From Odoribacteraceae bacterium (lineage in GTDB: Bacteria; Bacteroidota; Bacteroidia; Bacteroidales; Marinifilaceae), in contig JAIRXZ010000019.1 in NCBI GenBank assembly GCA_031267995.1, positions 1-5,945 on the forward strand: a stretch of DNA of 5,945 bases, written 5' to 3'. The notes under the pieces are model-generated. The model saw only the letters and a list, made by a program, of their open reading frames with translations, was not told the DNA's origin and did not search any database. Position numbers and translations under genes: made by a program. Shown here piece by piece: positions 1-5,226 of this stretch; the first letter of the stretch is position 1, and every line of letters starts with the position of its first letter.

Positions 1-918
1 CTGGAGAAGTACGGACGGGTGCGTACCCCTGATCTGGCGGCGATTGGCGAGCGCGTGGCGGTGATCTACGCCCAGGGCGAGATTGGCATGAAACAAGGCG
101 CTTACGCCATCGGCCCGGAGCTGGCATTGACCATCCGGGAGGCGCGCGAGGATCCCACGGTGAAGGCTATCGTGCTGCGCGTCAATTCGCCGGGCGGTAG
201 CGCGTCGACGTCGGACATTATCTGGCGGGAGGTATCCCTGGCCGCCGAGAGTAAGCCCGTGGTGGCGTCGATGGGGAACGTGGCCGCTTCCGGGGGCTAT
301 TATATCGCGTGCGCGGCCAACGCCATCGTGGCGGAACCGACGACGCTGACGGGATCGATAGGTGTCTTCGGGATTTTCTTTTCCGGCGAGAAGCTGATTC
401 GCGAGCGGATAGGTATCCGGTCGGAGGTGGTGAAGACGCACGATTACAGCGATTTCGGCGGGAGCTACCCGCTGCCGCTGTTGCCGCTGTCCGAACGGGG
501 TTTGTCGCCCCGCGAGCGGGAGGTGCTGCAGTCGCACGTCGAGCGGGTGTACGGGACGTTCCTCGACCGGGTGAGCCGCGGCCGCGGGATGACGACCGAA
601 GCCGTGCACGAGGTGGGACAAGGACGGGTGTGGACGGGAGAGGACGCGCAACGCCTCGGACTGGTGGATTCGCTTGGAGGAGTGAAGGATGCTATCCGCC
701 TGGCCGCGGAAATGGCCGGACTGACGGCTTACGAGGTGACGGAGTTGCCCGTCGGCGCCCCGTTTTGGGAGACGATCCTGGAGAGCTTCCCCGCCGCGGT
801 GAAGGCGCGCGTGGTGAGGGCGGAGCTGGGCGAGCTGTACCCCGTGTACGCGCAGCAAAAACGGCTGCTGGAGGCGCGGGGGGTGCTGGCGCGACTGCCG
901 TTTGATATTTCGTTCTGA
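1..918 (+). CDS. sppA: Signal peptide peptidase SppA (protease IV), C-terminal half, 5' truncated by window edge
   Basis: This membrane-bound serine protease of family S49 degrades signal peptides left in the membrane after secretion. The reading frame is open from base 1, so the true start lies upstream; 305 residues are visible, about half of the usual long-form SppA near 600 residues. Numbering from the window start, the fragment shows NSPGG (62-66), then the catalytic-serine region with MGNVAASGGYY, where Ser97 (codon 289-291) matches the nucleophile of E. coli SppA. TLTGSIGVFG follows, and further on GRVWTG (208-213) and LGLVDSLGG (219-227), the typical end of the S49 domain. In long-form SppA the catalytic lysine lies in the N-terminal half, which is outside the window, so the full dyad cannot be checked. 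The gene ends at TGA 916-918, three bases before lpxK. There is no sign of decay within the visible part. Confidence 0.95.
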   Translation: MEKYGRVRTPDLAAIGERVAVIYAQGEIGMKQGAYAIGPELALTIREAREDPTVKAIVLRVNSPGGSASTSDIIWREVSLAAESKPVVASMGNVAASGGYYIACAANAIVAEPTTLTGSIGVFGIFFSGEKLIRERIGIRSEVVKTHDYSDFGGSYPLPLLPLSERGLSPREREVLQSHVERVYGTFLDRVSRGRGMTTEAVHEVGQGRVWTGEDAQRLGLVDSLGGVKDAIRLAAEMAGLTAYEVTELPVGAPFWETILESFPAAVKARVVRAELGELYPVYAQQKRLLEARGVLARLPFDISF

Positions 919-921
919 GGC

Positions 922-1971
922 GTGCGGGCGATTGATCTGCTCGCTTGCCCGGCGAGCTGGCTCTACGGGGCGGTTGTCGTGGCGCGAAACTTCCTGTTCG
1001 ACAGGGGGATGATTGCCTCGCGCCGCTTCGCGTCGCCGGTGGTGGTGTGCGTGGGGAACGTGGCGGTTGGGGGGACGGGCAAGACGCCGCACGTGGAGGC
1101 CGTCGTGGCCGCCCTGAAGGGCGAGTTCCGCGTGGCGTGCCTCAGCAGGGGGTACGGGCGGAGCGCGTCCGGCGGCCGCGAGGTGGGGGAAGGATGCTCC
1201 GCGCGGGAGGTCGGCGATGAACCCAGACAGCTGAAAAACAGGTTCCCGGATGTTGCCGTGATGGTGGATGGCAACCGGACAAGGGGGATTGAACGGCTGA
1301 TTGCCGCCGAACGGCCGCCGCGCGTGGTGGTGATGGATGACGGGTTCCAGCACCGGCGCGTGACGCCCCGCGTGAGCGTGCTGCTGGTGGATCACGGGCG
1401 TCCGCCGTCGACCGATCATCTCCTGCCGCGGGGACGATTGCGAGAGCCTTTCGCACCCGCCCTGCGCCGGGCTAACGCGGTGATTGTCACCAAGTGCCCC
1501 CCGTCGCTCCCGGATGGCGAGCGGGAGGAGATTCGGCGACAATTGCGCCTCCCCGCGGGGCAACTGTTGCTGTTTTCCACCATGAGCCACGGGACGCCCG
1601 CGCCGCTGGACGGGACGAGCAGTTGCCGGCTGTCGGGCGGGAGTAACGTGCTTTGCGTGACGGGTATCGCCCGCCCGGGGCCTTTCGTCCGGCACCTGCA
1701 GGGGGTTGCCGGCGGTGTGGCGCATCTCGCTTTTCCCGATCATCACCGCTTTTCGGGTCGGGATGTACGGCGCGTCGTCGAGGCTTTCCGCGCGCTGCCT
1801 GAGGGGGATAATTATCTCTTTACCACGGAGAAGGATGCTACCCGACTGCCTCTCGCCCTGCTTCCGGGGGATATTCTCGCCCGCGCTTTTCAGGTGCCGG
1901 TGGAGGTACGTTTCCTCACGCCGCCGTCGCCGCTGTTTGACATGATTGCAGGCTATGCTCGAGGCGATTAG
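922..1971 (+). CDS. lpxK: Tetraacyldisaccharide 4'-kinase LpxK
   Basis: LpxK phosphorylates the 4'-position of the tetraacyldisaccharide 1-phosphate lipid A precursor at the cytoplasmic face of the inner membrane, giving lipid IVA. The 349-residue product has the family's usual length. Visible motifs are SWLYGA near the N-terminus (12-17), a P-loop GNVAVGGTGKTP (45-56), SRGYGR (75-80), DDGFQHRR (139-146), LLPRGRLREP (167-176), VTKCP (189-193), FPDHHRF (271-277) and TTEKDATRL (301-309), all hallmarks of LpxK. The start is taken as GTG at 922. It is the first possible start after the sppA stop, which lies in the same frame just one codon upstream, and it puts SWLYG about 11 residues in, as I recall for Bacteroides homologues. 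The next in-frame ATG (codon 30) would remove this conserved segment. No Shine-Dalgarno motif is seen. The 3' end overlaps the next gene by 17 nt, which suggests translational coupling within one operon. Confidence 0.95.
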   Translation: MRAIDLLACPASWLYGAVVVARNFLFDRGMIASRRFASPVVVCVGNVAVGGTGKTPHVEAVVAALKGEFRVACLSRGYGRSASGGREVGEGCSAREVGDEPRQLKNRFPDVAVMVDGNRTRGIERLIAAERPPRVVVMDDGFQHRRVTPRVSVLLVDHGRPPSTDHLLPRGRLREPFAPALRRANAVIVTKCPPSLPDGEREEIRRQLRLPAGQLLLFSTMSHGTPAPLDGTSSCRLSGGSNVLCVTGIARPGPFVRHLQGVAGGVAHLAFPDHHRFSGRDVRRVVEAFRALPEGDNYLFTTEKDATRLPLALLPGDILARAFQVPVEVRFLTPPSPLFDMIAGYARGD

Positions 1972-2761
1972 GGAGAGTAGCGATTTCCTCGCCCCCATGC
2001 TGGAGGGGAGGGCGCACGACGTGGGGATGATCCTCGGCACCGGGCTGGGCGGCGTGCGCGACGCGATGGAGGCAAGGCGCGTGATCCCGTACGCGGAGAT
2101 CCCGCGGTTTCCCGTTTCGACGGTGCCGGGGCACGCCGGACGCCTGGTTATCGGCGAGTTCGGGGGGCGGCCGCTGGTGGCGATGCAGGGGCGATTTCAC
2201 TTTTACGAGGGGTATTCGATGCGGGAGGTGACGTTTCCCGTGCGGGTGATGCGAGCGCTGGGGGTGAGGACGTTGATCGTCTCCAACGCGGCCGGCGGGG
2301 TGAACCCGACATTCCATTCCGGTGACTTGATGGTGATCACGGATCATATCAACCTCTTCCCGGAACACCCGCTGCGCGGCGCTAACCTGGAGGCGCTTGG
2401 GACGCGATTCCCCGGCATGGCGGACGCGTATAGTCCTCGCCTCGTTGCCTTGGCCGCGGATGCCGCCGCGCGTTTGGGCATCCCCCTGCGCCGCGGGGTG
2501 TATGCCGGGCTGCAGGGGCCTTCGTTCGAGACGCCCGCGGAGTACCGCTGGATCCGCGTGATTGGCGGCGATGCCGTGGGTATGTCCACCGTCCCGGAGG
2601 TGATTGTCGCCCGGCACGCCGGCATGGAGTGTTTCGGCATCTCGGTGATTACCAACAGCGCCGCGGATGCCGATGCCAGCCACGAGGCGGTGCAGGAGGC
2701 TGGCCGCCGCGCCCAGTCGCGCGTGACGGCGCTGGTGCGCGAGGTGGTTAGCCGGCTGTGA
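1955..2761 (+). CDS. punA: Purine nucleoside phosphorylase, trimeric (PNP/MTAP family)
   Basis: The enzyme splits purine nucleosides with phosphate into free base and (deoxy)ribose 1-phosphate, for cytoplasmic purine salvage. From ATG 1955 the product has 268 residues, the usual length for trimeric PNP. Motifs are GTGLG (28-32, phosphate site), GRFHFYEG (79-86), SNAAGG (110-115), DHINLFPEHPLRG (130-142), GPSFETPAE (188-196), GMSTVPEV (209-216) and ITN (232-234). The glutamate in PSFET and the asparagine in ITN correspond to human Glu201 and Asn243, typical of 6-oxopurine (inosine/guanosine) specificity. ATG 1955 is preferred over the in-frame TTG at 1946 because Bacteroidetes homologues begin MLE. 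The start lies inside lpxK. The segment between Asn234 and His243 looks shorter than in the PNPs I can recall. The symbol could equally be given as deoD by some annotators, but the sequence is not the hexameric E. coli DeoD type. Confidence 0.94.
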   Translation: MLEAIRESSDFLAPMLEGRAHDVGMILGTGLGGVRDAMEARRVIPYAEIPRFPVSTVPGHAGRLVIGEFGGRPLVAMQGRFHFYEGYSMREVTFPVRVMRALGVRTLIVSNAAGGVNPTFHSGDLMVITDHINLFPEHPLRGANLEALGTRFPGMADAYSPRLVALAADAAARLGIPLRRGVYAGLQGPSFETPAEYRWIRVIGGDAVGMSTVPEVIVARHAGMECFGISVITNSAADADASHEAVQEAGRRAQSRVTALVREVVSRL

Positions 2762-2921
2762 CGACCCGTGGCGCGCTGACGCGTCCGGGGGAGAGCTCTC
2801 CGCTGCCCGCCGGGGGGTCCTCGTGGCCGCGGGATGGCATGCCGGGGGCGGGATGGGGGCGGTTACTCTTTTTCTTTTAACCTTTTCCTTAGTTTCGCGC
2901 GGGGGGAACGATAAATTCTTG
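2762..2921. other. Intergenic region: G-rich block followed by pyrimidine-rich tract
   Basis: This is most of the only real gap between genes. The first part is very G+C rich and holds a perfect 12-base palindrome GGAGAGCTCTCC (2790-2801), a short palindrome GGCATGCC (2836-2843), and G-runs at 2812-2817, 2831-2833, 2844-2848, 2850-2852 and 2855-2859. From about 2863 the composition flips to a pyrimidine tract (CTCTTTTTCTTTTAACC and on) and then to AT-rich sequence leading to the trmD start. The G-rich segment before the T-rich tract could end the upstream transcript, but no convincing stem with a short loop lies directly before the T-run, so I do not call a terminator. I see no conserved coding sequence here. 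Confidence 0.5.
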
Positions 2922-2929
2922 TACCTTCG
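2922..2929 (+). promoter_or_regulatory. Candidate Bacteroidetes-type -7 promoter element (TACCTTCG) upstream of trmD
   Basis: TACCTTCG matches the Bacteroidetes sigma-ABfr -7 consensus TAnnTTTG at all but one fixed position. It lies in a locally AT-rich stretch 28 bases before the trmD ATG, which would leave a short leader of about 20 bases. No good TTTG -33 box sits at the usual distance; the nearest similar string, TTTC at 2893-2896, is several bases too far upstream. It would drive trmD and, through the very close spacing, mmdA and the following subunit genes. The call rests on the position and the single box only. Confidence 0.4.
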
Positions 2930-2957
2930 CTGGCGTTTTTCAATCACTCAATTACCT

Positions 2958-3665
2958 ATGCGTTTTGACATTTTAACCGTGGTGCCGGAGTTGCTCGGAA
3001 GCCCGCTCAATCACTCGATCATCATGCGGGCGAGGGAGAAAGGGATTGCCGAGATACACGTGCATGACATCCGCGACTGGTCGACCGACAGGCACCGGAA
3101 GGTGGATGATTACCCCTTCGGCGGGGACGCGGGGATGGTGCTGCAGGTGCAGCCGGTGTATGACGCGATCGCGGAGCTGCGCTCGCAACGACACTATGAC
3201 GAGGTGATCTATACTTCGCCCGACGGGGAGCTGCTGACGCAAGGGGTGGCGAACGCGCTGTCGCTGCGGGAGAACGTGCTGATCCTGTGCGGGCATTACA
3301 AGGGGATCGACCATCGCGTGCGGGAACACCTGGTGACGCGGGAGATATCGATCGGCGATTACGTGCTGACGGGGGGCGAGCTGGCGGCATGCGTGTTGTG
3401 CGACGCGGTGATTCGTCTGCTGCCGGGGGCGATGGGCGACGAAACGTCGGCGCTGACGGACTCTTTCCAGGATGGCCTGCTGGCGCCGCCGGTGTACACG
3501 CGCCCGGCGGAGTTTAACGGCTGGCGCGTGCCGGAGGTGCTGCTGTCGGGGAATCACGCGGCAATAGTGGGTTGGCAGGAGGGGCAGGCGCGCGAACGTA
3601 CGCGCCGGTTGCGGCCGGGTTTGCTGGCAGGCGACGAGGTTTCACTGGAATCTAATACCTTATAA
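2958..3665 (+). CDS. trmD: tRNA (guanine-N1)-methyltransferase TrmD
   Basis: TrmD methylates N1 of guanosine 37 beside the anticodon of certain tRNAs, using S-adenosylmethionine, and prevents +1 frameshifting. The 235-residue product is a SPOUT-class methyltransferase. It opens with MRFDILTVVPELL, as the family does, and shows DDYPFGGDAGM (50-60), CGHYKGIDHR (111-120) and the trefoil-knot cofactor segment SIGDYVLTGGE (131-141). Then come RLLPG (153-157), LTDSF (166-170), YTRP (180-183) and VLLSGNH (194-200). Arg153 and Asp168 correspond to E. coli Arg154 and the proposed general base Asp169. ATG 2958 is chosen although the frame stays open back to GTG 2823, because those 45 extra codons lie in the G-rich intergenic block and resemble nothing in TrmD. 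No Shine-Dalgarno motif is present; the sequence before the start is T/A-rich. The stop TAA is one base before the mmdA ATG. Confidence 0.96.
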   Translation: MRFDILTVVPELLGSPLNHSIIMRAREKGIAEIHVHDIRDWSTDRHRKVDDYPFGGDAGMVLQVQPVYDAIAELRSQRHYDEVIYTSPDGELLTQGVANALSLRENVLILCGHYKGIDHRVREHLVTREISIGDYVLTGGELAACVLCDAVIRLLPGAMGDETSALTDSFQDGLLAPPVYTRPAEFNGWRVPEVLLSGNHAAIVGWQEGQARERTRRLRPGLLAGDEVSLESNTL

Positions 3666-3693
3666 TATGTCACAACAAAACAAATTGAAAGAG
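3650..3693 (+). promoter_or_regulatory. AT-rich translation initiation region of mmdA
   Basis: The 17 bases before the mmdA ATG (3650-3666) contain only three G/C bases, and the first eight codons after it are A-rich, in strong contrast to the GC-rich genes on both sides. There is no Shine-Dalgarno motif. AT-rich, unstructured start regions are the usual initiation signal in Bacteroidetes, so this patch, which includes the end of trmD, probably makes mmdA efficiently translated independently of trmD. It also holds TACCTTAT (3656-3663), too weak a -7 match and too close to the ATG to call a promoter. Confidence 0.45.
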
Positions 3694-5226
3694 TTGGTAG
3701 ACCTCCGGGTCAAGGCCAAGCAGGGTGGTGGCGAGAAACGCGTAGAGTCGCAACACGCCAAGGGCAAGCTGACCGCACGCGAACGGATTGAACTGTTGCT
3801 GGACGAGGGCAGTTTCGAGGAGTTTGATATGTTTGTCACGCACGATTCGCACGACTTCGGGCTGGAGAAAGAGAGCTACCTGGGCGATGGCGTGGTGACC
3901 GGCTACGGGACGATCGACGGACGACTGGTGTATCTCTACTCGCAGGACTTCACGGTGTTTGGCGGGTCGCTTTCGGAGACCTTCGCCGCCAAGATCTGCA
4001 AGGTGATGGATCAAGCGATGAAGGTGGGGGCGCCGCTGATCGGGCTGAACGATTCCGGCGGCGCGCGCATCCAGGAGGGGGTGAAGAGCCTGGCCGGGTA
4101 CGCGGAGATTTTCCAGCGGAATATCATGGCGTCGGGGGTTATCCCGCAGATCTCCGCGATCTTCGGGCCATGCGCGGGGGGCGCCGTCTACTCGCCGGCG
4201 CTGACCGATTTTATCATGATGTCGCGGGAGAATAGCTACATGTTTGTCACCGGGCCAAAGGTGGTGAAGACGGTGACGAACGAGGTGGTGACCGACGCGG
4301 AGCTGGGCGGCGCCATGGTGCACGCTTCCAAGTCGGGGGTGACGCACTTCGTCGCCGAGACGGAGCAGGAGGGGATCCTGTTGATCCGCAAGCTGCTGAG
4401 CTTCATCCCGTCGAATAACCTGGAGGAGCCGCCGCTGGCGCCCTGTCATGATGCCATCGACCGCCTCGAGGAACGTCTCAACGAGATTATCCCGGATAAC
4501 CCGAATAAACCCTACGACGTGAAGGACGTGATCCACGCGATCGTGGATAACAACGAGTTCATGGAGGTGCACCGCCATTTCGCGGCAAACCTGGTGGTGG
4601 GCTTCGCCCGCTTCAACGGGGCGGCCGTGGGCATCGTGGCCAACCAGCCGAAATACCTGGCCGGGGTGCTCGATATCAACGCTTCGCGGAAGGGGGCGCG
4701 CTTCGTGCGGTTCTGCGACTGTTTCAATATCCCGATCGTGACGCTGGTGGACGTGCCGGGCTTCCTGCCGGGGACGGCACAGGAGTACGGGGGCATCATC
4801 ATCCACGGGGCTAAGTTCCTGTTTGCCTACGGGGAAGCTACCGTGCCGAAGGTGACGGTGACGCTGAGAAAGTCGTACGGCGGCGCGCACGACGTGATGA
4901 GCTGCAAGCAGCTGCGCGGCGATATTAACTACGCGTGGCCGTCGGCGGAGATTGCCGTGATGGGCGCGAGCGGTGCGACGGAGGTGCTCTACGGTCGGCA
5001 GGTGAGGGGTATAGAGGATCCTACCGAGCGGGCAGCCTTCGTGAAGGAGCGGGAGACGGAGTATACCGAGAAGTTCGCCAACCCCTACGCGGCTGCCAAG
5101 CACGGGTTTATCGACGACGTGATTGAGCCAAGGAATACGCGCTTCCGCGTCATCCGGGCGTTGCAGGCGTTGTCGACGAAAAAGGATTGCAACCCGCCGA
5201 AGAAGCACAGCAACATCCCGTTATGA
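3667..5226 (+). CDS. mmdA: Methylmalonyl-CoA decarboxylase alpha subunit / propionyl-CoA carboxylase beta (carboxyltransferase)
   Basis: This is the carboxyltransferase subunit that moves CO2 between methylmalonyl-CoA and biotin on a carrier protein. In the decarboxylating direction the membrane subunits then release CO2 and export Na+. The 519-residue product has two crotonase-like halves. The N-terminal half shows KLTARERIELLLDEGSFEE (34-52), NDSGGARIQEG (128-138) and GPCAGGAVYSPALTD (167-181). The C-terminal half shows NQPKYLAGVLD (326-336), VDVPGFLPGTAQEYGG (361-376), VTLRKSYGGAHDVM (398-411) and a tail ending KKHSNIPL. The paired SGGAR/GPCAGG and PGFLPG/YGGAH segments form the acyl-CoA and biotin oxyanion sites. 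It could act as propionyl-CoA carboxylase beta, but the overlapping OadG-type gene downstream favours the Na+-pumping decarboxylase of the succinate-propionate pathway. ATG 3667 follows the trmD stop by one base; the stop overlaps the next start as ATGA. Confidence 0.94.
   Translation: MSQQNKLKELVDLRVKAKQGGGEKRVESQHAKGKLTARERIELLLDEGSFEEFDMFVTHDSHDFGLEKESYLGDGVVTGYGTIDGRLVYLYSQDFTVFGGSLSETFAAKICKVMDQAMKVGAPLIGLNDSGGARIQEGVKSLAGYAEIFQRNIMASGVIPQISAIFGPCAGGAVYSPALTDFIMMSRENSYMFVTGPKVVKTVTNEVVTDAELGGAMVHASKSGVTHFVAETEQEGILLIRKLLSFIPSNNLEEPPLAPCHDAIDRLEERLNEIIPDNPNKPYDVKDVIHAIVDNNEFMEVHRHFAANLVVGFARFNGAAVGIVANQPKYLAGVLDINASRKGARFVRFCDCFNIPIVTLVDVPGFLPGTAQEYGGIIIHGAKFLFAYGEATVPKVTVTLRKSYGGAHDVMSCKQLRGDINYAWPSAEIAVMGASGATEVLYGRQVRGIEDPTERAAFVKERETEYTEKFANPYAAAKHGFIDDVIEPRNTRFRVIRALQALSTKKDCNPPKKHSNIPL

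Noticed and set aside
2786..2875. Possible rho-independent terminator after punA
   Set aside because: The palindrome GGAGAGCTCTCC has no T-run behind it, and the T-rich tract at 2868-2878 has no compact stable stem directly before it. The pairings available need long loops.
1916..2947. A 343-codon open frame on the - strand across punA and the intergenic region
   Set aside because: It lies opposite a clear phosphorylase gene, has a Pro/Arg/His-rich low-information product, and shows no start signal. It is a compositional shadow.
2823..2957. A 45-residue N-terminal extension of TrmD starting at GTG 2823, with a hydrophobic stretch resembling a signal peptide
   Set aside because: TrmD is cytoplasmic and its family begins at MRFDILT. 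The extension lies in non-coding-looking G-rich and pyrimidine-rich sequence, and the candidate promoter falls within it.
3656..3663. TACCTTAT as a promoter -7 box for mmdA
   Set aside because: It differs from TAnnTTTG at the last two fixed positions and lies only three bases from the ATG, leaving no room for a normal transcription start and leader.
3670..5208. A 512-codon open frame on the - strand covering nearly all of mmdA
   Set aside because: Its product is rich in Arg, His and Leu without any recognisable motif, and it exactly mirrors a strongly conserved gene. In GC-rich DNA with G/C third positions, the antisense frame often stays open by chance.
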